Shown here: positions 17,929 to 27,236 of the stretch, piece after piece
Layout: each line of letters opens with the position of its first letter
Position numbering within the stretch: position 1 is the stretch's first letter
Assembly: GCA_024636975.1 (NCBI GenBank)
Contig: JAGXGA010000048.1
Coordinates: forward strand, 1-64,000
DNA: 64,000 nucleotides
DNA from: Mariniphaga sp.
GTDB lineage: Bacteria > Bacteroidota > Bacteroidia > Bacteroidales > Prolixibacteraceae
Direction of reading: 5' to 3'
Notes under the pieces: generated by a model
The model's input: only the letters and a program-made list of their open reading frames with translations
What the model was told of the DNA's origin: nothing
The model's database searches: none
Program-made: the position numbers and the translations under genes

Positions 17929-18122
17929 ACGAGTTTGAAAGGGTAATTGCACGCTACCAAAGCGCGCCGCCCCGATACCAGCCTTAATTAAAGATTCTGC
18001 TGCCAATCATGCGTCATCCCCAATTTAAAGTATAAACATTAAACTTTAAACTCTCTCTGTTCTTTGCTCCAAACTCATAAACTTCTGTTTCCATTCCATT
18101 GTTGAAATAAAAAAACAGTAAC

Positions 18123-18479
18123 ATGGAACGATTAATATCCTGGGTAGAAATACCTGCAGAAAATTTTGACAGGGCCGTTGAATTTTATAACAATATTCTG
18201 AATCTGGAACTAAAAACAGAAAAATCAGGTAAAGAGAAAAAGGCTTTTTTACCAACCGGCGAAGGAGTCATCTTCAGCACCCCTGGATTCAAGCCTTCAA
18301 AAGACGGCGTTATAATCAACTTCAATGTTGGAAACAGGCTGGATGAAACCATTGAAAATATTAGAAAAAACGGGGGCTCGATTGCAAAGCAACGTACAAA
18401 AATTGATGCAGAAGGACAGGATTATTTCGCCCTGTTTATTGATTCTGAAGGAAACAAGATGGGGCTGAACGGCAGGTAA
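18123..18479 (+). CDS. VOC-family (glyoxalase/bleomycin-resistance fold) protein
   Basis: 118 aa, one VOC domain of paired beta-alpha-beta-beta-beta modules. 'WVEIPAENFDRAVEFYNNIL' (about 6-25) and the end 'YFALFIDSEGNKMGLNG' (about 101-117) are typical of the YdcJ/PhnB-like subgroup. Possible metal ligands are Glu8 and Glu110. Reaction not predictable. Single gene. Confidence 0.85.
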   Translation: MERLISWVEIPAENFDRAVEFYNNILNLELKTEKSGKEKKAFLPTGEGVIFSTPGFKPSKDGVIINFNVGNRLDETIENIRKNGGSIAKQRTKIDAEGQDYFALFIDSEGNKMGLNGR

Positions 18480-18899
18480 CTGTCAATGAAAAATTGTGAA
18501 ACTGTAAAATTTTGAGGATTCAGAAATTGAACGGGTGTAGTGACACGAATTACCGGGGCCGATTCACTGTCTAAAGAATTACATGTTTTATGAAAATGCG
18601 CGGTACGGAAACCACGTCACCCGGAACGCTTTGCCCCTCTGCACGATTAAGGATTGCATCCCTACTTTTCATGGCAAAGTTTATGCTGTTAAAAACCAAG
18701 TGATGCCATCCGTTCACTGCCAGATTGCGTATCCCTCTCCTGCCCTTGCACCGTAAATCTAAAAACCGGGCAATGGTGAATTGTCGAATCGTTTTCAGAA
18801 TATTTTGAATTAAAATTCTTAAAAAGGAAGAGTTGAGAAAATAGTTTAAATTCAAATCTTTGATTTATATTTGTGAAATACAAATATAATTTAGAAACA
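18480..18899. other. Intergenic region with a GC-rich segment and the TA promoter
   Basis: About 420 bp. The segment 18595-18790 has higher GC and gives an open frame of 94 codons on the minus strand, but without family resemblance or coding-like start. It may be a decayed gene or repeat. The right end carries the promoter of the toxin-antitoxin operon. Confidence 0.4.
18844..18873 (+). promoter_or_regulatory. Promoter of the RHH/MazF operon
   Basis: TATATTTG at 18866-18873 is a full match to TAnnTTTG. GTTTAA (18844-18849) lies at about the -33 position. The predicted transcript starts near 18880 and this decides the antitoxin start: ATG 18900 and not the upstream in-frame GTG at 18873, which would be part of the promoter. 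Confidence 0.5.
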
Positions 18900-19142
18900 A
18901 TGACAACTTTCACCAGCACTTTACCTGATGATTTGCTCAACCAACTTAATAATATGGCAAGTAAAATGGCCGTTCCCAAAAATAAGATCATTGAAAAAGC
19001 ACTCAGAGTTTATCTGGACCAGTTAAACCGGGCCGAATATGTAAAATCATACCGTAAGGCAACAGACGACCTCAACATATTTGAAATGGCGGAGGAAGGT
19101 ATGGTTGAATATCTTATTCAACTGGAACACTCTGAAAAATGA
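18900..19142 (+). CDS. Ribbon-helix-helix antitoxin
   Basis: 80 aa from the ATG at 18900. The pattern 'TFTSTLPDDLLNQLNNMA' (strand, then helix) with 'VPKNKIIEKALRVYLDQL' is the CopG/MetJ-like ribbon-helix-helix DNA-binding fold; the acidic C-terminal part (about 50-80) would wrap the toxin. The stop overlaps the toxin start by ATGA (19139-19142). Expected to repress its own operon together with the toxin. Confidence 0.85.
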   Translation: MTTFTSTLPDDLLNQLNNMASKMAVPKNKIIEKALRVYLDQLNRAEYVKSYRKATDDLNIFEMAEEGMVEYLIQLEHSEK

Positions 19143-19471
19143 AACAGTGTGAAATCTGGCTGGCCGACCTAAATCCGGTACGGGGAAGTGAACAAAAAGA
19201 TTTTCGCCCGGTGATAATTTTAAGCGGGAACCTGCTAAACAGCATGATGCCTGTGATAATAACCTGCCCGCTTACAACAAAAATCAAGGAATACAAAGGA
19301 AATATCGTTTTAATGCCTGATAAAACAAATGGATTAAGTGAAAAATCTGAAGCAGTCATTTTTCAAATCCGTTCCATAACAAAAGAAAGGTTGGTTAAAA
19401 AAATCGGACAAATTACTCAGGAACAACTCGGCGAATTAAAGCAAGGTTTGGATGATATTTTGAGATATTAA
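19139..19471 (+). CDS. MazF/PemK-family endoribonuclease toxin
   Basis: 110 aa, the normal size of MazF. 'CEIWLADLNPVRGSEQKDFR' (about 3-22) with Arg and 'RPVIILSGN' is the PemK/MazF signature; 'VITCPLTTK' (about 39-47) and 'KSEAVIFQIRSITKERL' (about 68-84) follow, including the conserved catalytic Arg/Thr region. It cuts mRNA at short single-stranded motifs when freed from the antitoxin. Translationally coupled to the RHH gene by a 4-bp overlap. Confidence 0.9.
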   Translation: MKQCEIWLADLNPVRGSEQKDFRPVIILSGNLLNSMMPVIITCPLTTKIKEYKGNIVLMPDKTNGLSEKSEAVIFQIRSITKERLVKKIGQITQEQLGELKQGLDDILRY

Positions 19472-19576
19472 AAAAGGATTCCATCTTTTACCTGCATCAC
19501 TTTTGACCTACTTCAGTGAAATTAAGTTGAAACCCAGCCAAAAAAGTTCGTAAGTATAAAGATGGAAGCCTTAAAA

Positions 19577-21181
19577 TTACAGCTGCTTAAAAAAATCGTT
19601 TCCCTTATTGTCAACGATAATGAAAGCAGGGAAGTTTTCAACTTTAATCTTTCTTACGGCCTCCATTCCCAGTTCAGGAAAATCAATCACCTCCACCGAT
19701 TTGATGCTGTCGCGGGCCAAAATCGCTGCGGGTCCGCCGATTGATCCCAGGTAAAAGCCACCATGCTTTTCACAGGCATCGGTAACCTGCATGGTCCTGT
19801 TGCCTTTGGCCACCATTATCATTGAACCGCCCATGCTCATAAACTCATTTACATAAGGGTCCATTCTTCCCGCAGTTGTAGGCCCAAAACTTCCCGATGC
19901 CATTCCTTTTGGAGTCTTTGCCGGACCGGCATAGTAAACCGGATGGTTTTTGAAATAGTCGGGTATAGGTTTGCCTTCATCAAGCATTTTTTTAATCTGT
20001 GCATGGGCAATATCGCGTGCTACAATCATAGTTCCGCTTAAATTGAGCCTTGTTTTCACCGGATGCTTATCCAACTCCTTCAGGATTTCTTCCATAGGCT
20101 GGTCTAAATCGATATTAACAGCAGGTTGCAGGTGCGGTGCCTCACGGGGAAGGAAGCGCGCAGGATTCTTCTCCAGTTCTTCAAGAAAAATGCCATCGGC
20201 AGTAATCTTTGCCTTAACATTACGGTCGGCGCTGCAGCTAACTCCCAGACCTACCGGACATGAGGCAGCATGGCGTGGCAAACGAATTACCCGTACATCA
20301 TGCACAAAATATTTTCCGCCAAATTGTGCACCTATGCCACTTTCCCGACAAATCTGCTCTACCTTTTTCTCCCACTCCAGGTCCCTGAAAGCCTGCCCAC
20401 CTTCATTTCCTTCAGATGGCAGGTAATCGTAATAACCTGCCGAGGCTTTCTTCACTGCCGACAGGGTGGCTTCAGCTGATGTACCACCAATAACCAGTGC
20501 CAGGTGATAGGGAGGACATGCTGATGTTCCCAGGTCATTTATCTTCTCTTTTATAAATCTGGTCAGATTTTCTTCAGTAAGTAACGATTTGGTTTGCTGA
20601 TAAAGGTAACTCTTATTGCCCGAACCTCCTCCTTTTGTAATAAAAAGGAACTCATAGCTGCTTCCCTCTTCTGAATAAATATCAATTTGAGCAGGCAGGT
20701 TGGTGCCTGTATTTTTCTCATCAAACATAGTGAAAGGAACAACCTGTGAATACCTTAAATTCTTCTCCTTATATGTTTCAAAAATTCCTTTCGACAGGTG
20801 TTTGGCATCGTTAACTCCGGTAAATACATCTTCACCTTTTTTACCCATCACAATGGCAGTGCCAGTATCCTGACACGTAGGCAGTTCCCCTTCTGCCGAT
20901 ACCACCTGGTTTAAAAGCATTGTATACGCTACAAACCGGTCGTTATCGGTGGCTTCCGGGTCTTTTAGAATATAAGCCAGTTTTTCAAGATGTGAAGCCC
21001 GCAGGTAAAATGAAACATCGGTAAAGGCTTCTTGTGCCAGTAATTCCAAACCTTCAGGAGCCACTTTCAATATTTTTCTTCCGTTACAATCTGTAACCGA
21101 TACATAATCTTTCGTCAATAACCGGTACTTGGTATCGTCTTTTAATACAGGAAACGGTTTTTGATATTTAAAATCTGCCAT
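19577..21181 (-). CDS. fumA: Fumarate hydratase class I (4Fe-4S)
   Basis: 534 aa from the ATG at 21181 (an in-frame start further upstream at 21220 overlaps the promoter and is disfavoured). Reversible hydration of fumarate to malate in the TCA cycle. Iron-sulfur ligands are visible in '[12 protein letters not shown]', '[11 protein letters not shown]' and '[12 protein letters not shown]'; the C-terminal beta domain includes '[10 protein letters not shown]' and 'GSIGGPAA'. Both halves (alpha and beta) are fused as in FumA/FumB. Stands between the toxin-antitoxin pair and the esterase gene. Confidence 0.93.
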   Translation of the reverse strand: MADFKYQKPFPVLKDDTKYRLLTKDYVSVTDCNGRKILKVAPEGLELLAQEAFTDVSFYLRASHLEKLAYILKDPEATDNDRFVAYTMLLNQVVSAEGELPTCQDTGTAIVMGKKGEDVFTGVNDAKHLSKGIFETYKEKNLRYSQVVPFTMFDEKNTGTNLPAQIDIYSEEGSSYEFLFITKGGGSGNKSYLYQQTKSLLTEENLTRFIKEKINDLGTSACPPYHLALVIGGTSAEATLSAVKKASAGYYDYLPSEGNEGGQAFRDLEWEKKVEQICRESGIGAQFGGKYFVHDVRVIRLPRHAASCPVGLGVSCSADRNVKAKITADGIFLEELEKNPARFLPREAPHLQPAVNIDLDQPMEEILKELDKHPVKTRLNLSGTMIVARDIAHAQIKKMLDEGKPIPDYFKNHPVYYAGPAKTPKGMASGSFGPTTAGRMDPYVNEFMSMGGSMIMVAKGNRTMQVTDACEKHGGFYLGSIGGPAAILARDSIKSVEVIDFPELGMEAVRKIKVENFPAFIIVDNKGNDFFKQL

Positions 21182-21209
21182 TTTATTAGTTGTTTTATTT
21201 TTTTCACAG

Positions 21210-21217
21210 CAAATATA
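21210..21217 (-). promoter_or_regulatory. -7 element of the fumarase gene
   Basis: On the minus strand TATATTTG (21217-21210) fully matches TAnnTTTG, 29 bp before the ATG at 21181. No good -33 TTTG upstream. Confidence 0.4.
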
Positions 21218-21281
21218 CAATTATTAGACGTTTTGCTTTTCGGTCATAAAAAATGTAGCAGCAGGATTAACAGACTTTTCA

Positions 21282-21289
21282 TACATTTG
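21282..21289 (+). promoter_or_regulatory. -7 element of the secreted esterase gene
   Basis: TACATTTG fully matches TAnnTTTG; transcription would start near 21296, 35 bp before the ATG. -33 element not evident. Confidence 0.4.
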
Positions 21290-21330
21290 GTATATAAAGG
21301 CTAAAATAGTTTATATGTAAAACTGCAAAT

Positions 21331-22872
21331 ATGAAGACCCTACTGTATTTTACCTGCATCTTAATTGCACTGTTCCACTTTCAAAAAGGACAGGCACAAA
21401 CAAAATCACTTACAATAGAAACATGGATAGCCGACACCCACAGGAAAAACTTTCACCCATCGGGCAGGATTTTCCTTTTTGTAAATGCCAGTCAAAGAAA
21501 TGAACCACGATACAGTACCTGGCCAAACCGGTCGAATATGATATTTGCCACCAACATCGACAACTGGACCAGTGATGAGCCTTTTGTTTTCGATGCCTCT
21601 GCAGAACTTACCAAATCGGTGGACATGCGTCTCAATGAGCTGCCGGAAAATAGTTACACCATTCAGGTACTGTGGGATCACGACAGGAAGGAATCTGGCA
21701 TCAATGCACCGGGCAATCTTTACAGTAAAACCATCCGGATAGATCTTTCCGAAGATAAACACCTAAGGCTGCCTCTGGAATTTATCATTGAACGTGAGGA
21801 ACTGGCACAACATCCGCTTTTACGGGAGGTAAACTTCAAAAGTAAGGTGCTTTCCAACTTTTGGGGAAAAGATGTTTATTTAAAGGCTGCTGTATTATTG
21901 CCTTCCTCTTTCAAAGACAATCCCAACCGGAAATTCCCGGTCAGGTACAACATAGACGGCTATGGAGGGCGCTACACGCGTGCCAGCCGTTATGTACAGC
22001 CGGGTAATTCGTTCATGAGCTGGTGGCAGTCGGACGATGCACCGCAAATCATAACTGTGTTTTTAGACGGTGAAGGACCATTTGGTGATTCCTACCAACT
22101 GGATTCAGAAAACAGTGGCCCCTATGGAACAGCACTGACAGAAGAGCTGATACCCTACATCGAAGACCAGTTTCGGGGTATTGGCACTCCAGAATCAAGA
22201 TTCGTGGAAGGATGCAGCACCGGTGGATGGGTTTCTTTGGCACTTCAGCTTTTCTATCCCGATTACTTTGGAGGATGCTTTTCCTATAGCCCCGACCCGG
22301 TCGACTTTGAGCATTTCCAGCTAATAAACATCTATCGTGATAACAATGCATTTATTAATGAACACGGCTATCTCAGACCTGTAGTCCGCGAAATATCAGG
22401 AGAACCGGTGGTTTCACAAAAAGAATTCATTCAGTTTGAAAATGTATTGGGCCGTAACGACACTTATTACACATCGGGAGGTCAGTTCAGCGCATTCACT
22501 GCACTTTACAGCCCTAAAGGAATTGACGGACTGCCCGAACCACTGTTTCATCCCGTTACCGGGGAAATAGACTCCGAGGTGGCACAGCACTGGCAGAAAT
22601 ATGATTTAAAACATTATTTAAATTCAAACTGGGTGACCCTTGGCCCTAAACTTCAGGGGAAAATCTGGATCTGGATGGGTGACATGGATCAATTTTATTT
22701 AAATCCCGCTCTCCGGGCATTCGAAAGCATGCTGCGGCAAACAAGCAACCCGGAGTCGGATGCAGAAATTCTGTTTTCACCCATGACCGGACATTGCAAT
22801 GAATACGATGACCGCAAGGTAATACTCCAGATTGCAGAGAAATTAAAACAAAATCAAGTTACTCCTCAATAA
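21331..22872 (+). CDS. Secreted putative esterase (alpha/beta-hydrolase, esterase-D-like)
   Basis: 513 aa. A cleavable signal peptide (about 1-22, ending 'KGQAQ') precedes an N-terminal beta-rich domain (about 25-165) and a hydrolase domain. The nucleophile elbow is 'VEGCSTGGW' (Ser near 292), the oxyanion region 'PVRYNIDGYGG' and the likely catalytic His 'MTGHCNEYDDR' near the C-terminus. Resembles Bacteroidota periplasmic putative esterases (PF00756). Its last 14 bases overlap the end of the convergent TPR gene. Confidence 0.85.
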   Translation: MKTLLYFTCILIALFHFQKGQAQTKSLTIETWIADTHRKNFHPSGRIFLFVNASQRNEPRYSTWPNRSNMIFATNIDNWTSDEPFVFDASAELTKSVDMRLNELPENSYTIQVLWDHDRKESGINAPGNLYSKTIRIDLSEDKHLRLPLEFIIEREELAQHPLLREVNFKSKVLSNFWGKDVYLKAAVLLPSSFKDNPNRKFPVRYNIDGYGGRYTRASRYVQPGNSFMSWWQSDDAPQIITVFLDGEGPFGDSYQLDSENSGPYGTALTEELIPYIEDQFRGIGTPESRFVEGCSTGGWVSLALQLFYPDYFGGCFSYSPDPVDFEHFQLINIYRDNNAFINEHGYLRPVVREISGEPVVSQKEFIQFENVLGRNDTYYTSGGQFSAFTALYSPKGIDGLPEPLFHPVTGEIDSEVAQHWQKYDLKHYLNSNWVTLGPKLQGKIWIWMGDMDQFYLNPALRAFESMLRQTSNPESDAEILFSPMTGHCNEYDDRKVILQIAEKLKQNQVTPQ

Positions 22873-25072
22873 AATACCGCAGCTGGTCGAGCATAATGGG
22901 AACATCTTCGCTTTCTATGCCCTGTTTCAGTAGATGTGGCAGATCTTCCTCAAATACTTCAAGGAATTCGGCTTCGGAAAATCCTTCCTTCGTGATGGAT
23001 TTCTGATAATATTCCAGTGCTTCCTTCCTATTCCCGAGGCTCCATTGTACATGTCCCATGTTCATAAAATCATGTTTATTCGGCACATCCGCGATAAGTT
23101 GCAGAAAATATTTCTCTGCCTGCTCTTTTTTGCCGGAAAGAAAGGAGCACCAGGCAATAGGGCGCCATACTTTTTTATTGCCGGGAGCAAGGTATTCCAC
23201 CTTGAAATAAACCTTTAAAGCCTCTTCAAACTCATCGAGTTCAAGTAAACTATGTCCTATATTAAGCTGGTTGTTCAGATTGTCGGGATCTGCTTTCTCA
23301 GCTTCCCTGTAATATTCGAGTGCCTTATCGGGTTGCTTCAGATTTCGATAACAGAGGGCAATTTTCTTAAGGTTCCATGTACGGTTAATGTCATACAAAT
23401 CAGCTTTCAGGTAACCCTCAAGTGCTTTTTCAAAATTGCCGTCTTTTTGGTAGCAATAAGCTATTTTCTGGTACAACTCCCCTGTCTTCTCAGGCTTCAA
23501 TAAGTGGCTGAATATTTCAGCTGCTTCATCATACTGGTTTTTTGCAAAATAATATTCACCAATATTTCGCAAAACCTTGGGATCTTCTTTTAAAATATCA
23601 CCAAGGGCTTCCTTGTTGTGAAAATCAAAGCGCCAGTTAAAAATATCCTGAAAATCACCCTTTCGAGGAAACAACTTAAAAAACCGGTACAAATCCTGAA
23701 TGTACTGATTGGATATAAACTCATTTTTCTTTGCAGGATCCACCACCACCTCGTCTGCTTCCAGTTCTTTTAACTGGTCCATTTCGGCATTAATGCCCTG
23801 TGTCAGAAATTCACGGTTTTCCTGAGGCAGGCTTTGAATGCTGAAGCAAAAGGAATACTTATCGGAATTACATAATATAGGCGCCTTGCCAATGGCATCA
23901 ATCATTTGTTTGTTAATGGAATCGGATAAATCGAGCACACCTGCTATATCGGGGTTTTCTGTAAAAAAAGGCATGAACCAGTTGCTCATTTCATTATAAA
24001 ACGGAAATGATTTAAGCATGGCAAATGACCCCATAAATACATCGGCCCCCTCCATTTGAAGTTCGGAGAATTCTTCCATTTTATTTAACAAACCGGGTGA
24101 ATCCTTAAATATTTCCTCCCAATCGGGATTTTTATCTTCCGACAATCCCTCCTCCATCAAGCTGTCGAGATTTATTTTATCCTTTAGGTTAGGACTTATT
24201 TTAATCATTTCGGGCAGGATCTCATCCCGGATGCGTTTCTGTAGTTTCTCTGTTTCCTTGCTTCGGATAAACTGGACAATGATGCGTTCGATGTTACTTT
24301 TAAACGTTACGTTTTCATTCAGCATTTTCAGCCGCCCGGTTAATGAGGGATGAAATTGCATGCGCTCATCGTAATTGTAAAGGTTAATAAGGAGGCTCAC
24401 AAGTGCCCGCTGATTAACTTCGGAATCCTGTGAATCATAGGCATCGAAAAGGATGCTGAATTTTTCATTGTCGAAGAACCGCTGCAGACTAAGCATTAGT
24501 GCACTTATGATGAATGACTTATAGGGAACAAGCACTGCAGGACTTAATAAAAAGGTTCGCAATGCATCAGCTTCCTCAGATGTCAGTTTGTCGCTAAACC
24601 AAACGTGGTAAAAAAGCCTGCGCATCTTTTCCTGATGCTCCCTGGCAGCATTCGGCGACGAGGCTTCATCTTCAGGCGAAATACTGTCATCCTTCAGGTA
24701 GAAATCTTCCAGCTCAGCTATGTACCGACTTATATTTTGAATGAATTTATCTTTAAAATTCCGTTTTTTTTCGTATTCCACTGAAGGGGAAAACTTCAGG
24801 CGTACGGCCTCATTCACCTTGTCGGACAATGCATAAACCGAAACAATCAGTTTATGGTAAACCTTCTGCCGCTCAGGATCGCGAATACCTTCAATTGTGT
24901 ACTTCAGCATATAATGGTAGGTCTCTTCCAGACTCCTGTATTCATCAAGGTATTCACCCAGACTGTTTTCAGAAATGAGCTCTCCGATTAAATCAAAAGC
25001 TGGCTTTAACCTACGTGCTGACAGATTACCTGTAATAGTACTATATTTTTTATTTAGTTCCTGTAACATCAT
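22859..25072 (-). CDS. Large tetratricopeptide-repeat protein
   Basis: 737 aa, no signal peptide. The N-terminal 450 residues are helical and not assigned to a family; from about 500 on there are at least six TPR units, for example 'GEYYFAKNQYDEAAEIFSHL', 'IAYCYQKDGNFEKALEGYL', 'IALCYRNLKQPDKALEYYRE' and 'IGHSLLELDEFEEALKVYF'. A protein-interaction scaffold; partner unknown. ATG 25072 is followed by a soluble helix. Overlaps the convergent esterase gene by 14 bp. Confidence 0.85.
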   Translation of the reverse strand: MMLQELNKKYSTITGNLSARRLKPAFDLIGELISENSLGEYLDEYRSLEETYHYMLKYTIEGIRDPERQKVYHKLIVSVYALSDKVNEAVRLKFSPSVEYEKKRNFKDKFIQNISRYIAELEDFYLKDDSISPEDEASSPNAAREHQEKMRRLFYHVWFSDKLTSEEADALRTFLLSPAVLVPYKSFIISALMLSLQRFFDNEKFSILFDAYDSQDSEVNQRALVSLLINLYNYDERMQFHPSLTGRLKMLNENVTFKSNIERIIVQFIRSKETEKLQKRIRDEILPEMIKISPNLKDKINLDSLMEEGLSEDKNPDWEEIFKDSPGLLNKMEEFSELQMEGADVFMGSFAMLKSFPFYNEMSNWFMPFFTENPDIAGVLDLSDSINKQMIDAIGKAPILCNSDKYSFCFSIQSLPQENREFLTQGINAEMDQLKELEADEVVVDPAKKNEFISNQYIQDLYRFFKLFPRKGDFQDIFNWRFDFHNKEALGDILKEDPKVLRNIGEYYFAKNQYDEAAEIFSHLLKPEKTGELYQKIAYCYQKDGNFEKALEGYLKADLYDINRTWNLKKIALCYRNLKQPDKALEYYREAEKADPDNLNNQLNIGHSLLELDEFEEALKVYFKVEYLAPGNKKVWRPIAWCSFLSGKKEQAEKYFLQLIADVPNKHDFMNMGHVQWSLGNRKEALEYYQKSITKEGFSEAEFLEVFEEDLPHLLKQGIESEDVPIMLDQLRYFIEE

Positions 25073-25212
25073 AATAATTCCCCCTTTTTCAAAGTTAGGT
25101 GAAAAATAACCTTCATCAAAAAATACACCAATGAAAAAAGTGTGCGAATATGTCAGTAAGTAGGCAGTGATCGCTGGTCATCAGTCTCATTAGACATTAG
25201 TCATTGGGGTTG

Positions 25213-25794
25213 TGCCCATTCCCAGGTGGATCAATCATCGTGCAGGCCCCTGAAGAAGCCGAGTATCCGGCTATGCCAAAAAATGCCCTGAATAATGTAA
25301 CGATAGATTATTGCCTGCCCAAATCGGAAATGGGCGCCCTGCTTTACAAGATTATTCCACAGAAATTACGAAAAAGTAAACCTATTCCCGAAGATATTTT
25401 AACAGAGGCCAAAATTGCCGAACGTGTTCTGAGCGATTTGTCTTCAGTTAATAAAGTAGGCGATCAGGTTCCCTTTAACTGTCCGGGTTGCGGCGGGGTT
25501 TTATGGAAAGCAGAAAAGGATAATAACCCTCGGTTCCGCTGCCATACCGGGCATGCTTACACGGCAGCTTCCCTTTTGGCAGAACAGACAAATAAGATTG
25601 AAGAAACGATGTGGACTGCACTGCGGATGTTCGAAGAACGTAAAAATCTGCTTACTGAAATGGTAAAGGGAAAAGAAAGTGTAGGTTCTAAATCAGCCCT
25701 TGAAAGAGCAGAAATGGCACAGGTTCATATTGACCGGATAAGAGCAATATTAACAAAAGCTGACAATGAAAGAGGGGATGATATTCCTACATGA
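25213..25794 (+). pseudogene. Truncated CheB-type protein-glutamate methylesterase (C-terminal remnant)
   Basis: From 'GGSIIVQAPEEAEYPAMP' onward this matches the last part of a CheB methylesterase domain ('NNVTIDYCLPKSEMGALL'), followed by the C-terminal extension found in CheB-like proteins linked to chemosensory kinases, with 'CPGCGGVLW' and 'FRCHTGHAYTAASLL' cysteine/histidine motif. The receiver domain and the catalytic Ser-His-Asp residues are missing, and no matching sequence lies in the 130 bp upstream. The only upstream start is a TTG (25204); the first ATG (25273) is inside the domain. I read it as a remnant left by a deletion; expression as a short zinc-finger-like protein is possible. 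Confidence 0.75.
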
Positions 25795-26122
25795 CCAGCT
25801 AAAGACACAACTTTAACAGTTTGAGTTTAATTCTCCTCTAAACAGTTATGTGATTAAAGAAGATTTATTGTTTACATTGATTATTTGTGCTGAACTTCCA
25901 ACCATTGCAAGTCTCCAAACCTACCAATCCCATCCTTCACTTAATCTATTTGATTTTAAAATTCGCATAGAATCACGCATTTTCAATATATTTAATACAA
26001 TCTTTTACATGCGAAAATAAGATAGATGTATTTAAGATACGTGAAAAGTCAAAATATTCTTAACTTCAAATCAAATTTAGATTTACGAAAAAAAACGAAA
26101 TAATTTCATTAACTAAAATCGA
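25795..26122. other. AT-rich intergenic region
   Basis: About 330 bp, strongly AT-rich, no ORF or repeat that I recognise; presumably contains the promoter of the nucleotidyltransferase gene, though no clear TAnnTTTG was found. Confidence 0.4.
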
Positions 26123-27229
26123 ATGAACTTAAAAGACCTGTATTATTTTACTGGTAAATGCCTTACATTAAATAAAAATCCGATTCATAAAGAAAGTATA
26201 GAAACGGCATTTTTATCAGGTCATATACCCATCGAAACATTTATATCATTGTGCAGCAATCATTTTGTTTTACCCGCAATTTTTATTCAGTTAAAAAACA
26301 CTGACCTGCTGTATTTATTAACCCCTGACCTGGCAGAACATTTACAAGAGATTTACGAATTAAATACTGAACGCAATCAGTTGATTACCGGACAAGTTGG
26401 GGAGATTTGCATGAAACTTCAGGAAAAAAACATTGAACCGCTATTTCTGAAAGGAACAGGTAATTTGCTGGATAACTTGTACATTGATCCAGGCGAACGA
26501 ATGATTGGCGACATCGATTTCTTGGTTCATGAAAAGGATTATTTGGAAACTGCCCGTTTAATAAAGGAACTGGGATACCGCAGCCAAAGAAAAGTTTATG
26601 GAAATATAGAAACCCTAAAACATTACCCACGGTTATTCAAACCAGATGTTCCGGCCGATATTGAAATCCATCGTTTACCCGTACCTGAGAAGTATTCAAA
26701 AAAATTTAACCCCAACCTTGTTTTCCAGAAAAAAAAAGAAATAAGGGAATTTCCGAATTGTTACACGCTAAGCGATGAACATAAAATGACAATTAACTTT
26801 ATTCACGGACAGCTAGGCAACAAAGGCTACCATCATAAAATTACTTCGTTAAGAGATATATACGATTATTATTTGCTGACCATGCGTGTTTCGCCTGAAA
26901 AGGTTGCCTCAACCATTGAACAAATTACTAAAGCCAAAGCCTATTTTTTCTATGCCCAACAAGTTCTCGGCCAACCTGAACTGATTTCTTTTGACAGCAG
27001 AGCCACCAAAATTCATGTTAAGTTAAGTAACCTTGCATTTAAGAATTTTCACATTTTTGCAGCTTACCGGATGATACTCCTTTTCAGTAATCTGATTTTT
27101 ATCCGTTATGGATTAAAAATCTTTGAGTCAATTTATAAAAAATCATCGCGGGAATATATTTGGAAAAGAATGAAAGACAGGGAATGGTATGTTGCACACT
27201 TTAACAGCCTGAGAAAAATGTATCATTAA
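26123..27229 (+). CDS. NTP_transf_5 nucleotidyltransferase-family protein
   Basis: 368 aa. The core 'LFLKGTGNLLDNLY' (about 109-122) and 'RMIGDIDFLVHEKD' (about 133-146, G-D-I-D with two metal-binding Asp) is the minimal nucleotidyltransferase fold of the uncharacterised PF14907 family; 'IEIHRLPVP' (about 179-187) supplies the third acidic residue. Homologues occur with HprK-related kinases and PqqD-like proteins in peptide-modification and exopolysaccharide loci. Here it is convergent with such a kinase, stops 7 bp apart, which supports a joint role. Confidence 0.85.
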   Translation: MNLKDLYYFTGKCLTLNKNPIHKESIETAFLSGHIPIETFISLCSNHFVLPAIFIQLKNTDLLYLLTPDLAEHLQEIYELNTERNQLITGQVGEICMKLQEKNIEPLFLKGTGNLLDNLYIDPGERMIGDIDFLVHEKDYLETARLIKELGYRSQRKVYGNIETLKHYPRLFKPDVPADIEIHRLPVPEKYSKKFNPNLVFQKKKEIREFPNCYTLSDEHKMTINFIHGQLGNKGYHHKITSLRDIYDYYLLTMRVSPEKVASTIEQITKAKAYFFYAQQVLGQPELISFDSRATKIHVKLSNLAFKNFHIFAAYRMILLFSNLIFIRYGLKIFESIYKKSSREYIWKRMKDREWYVAHFNSLRKMYH

Positions 27230-27236
27230 AGTTTAG

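Noticed and set aside
18571-18855. Minus-strand open frame of 94 codons in a GC-rich block
   Set aside because: No recognisable family, overlaps the vicinity of the toxin-antitoxin promoter; more likely a repeat or decayed DNA.
18873-18899. GTG at 18873 as start of the antitoxin
   Set aside because: It is the last part of the TATATTTG promoter element, so it would not be in the transcript.
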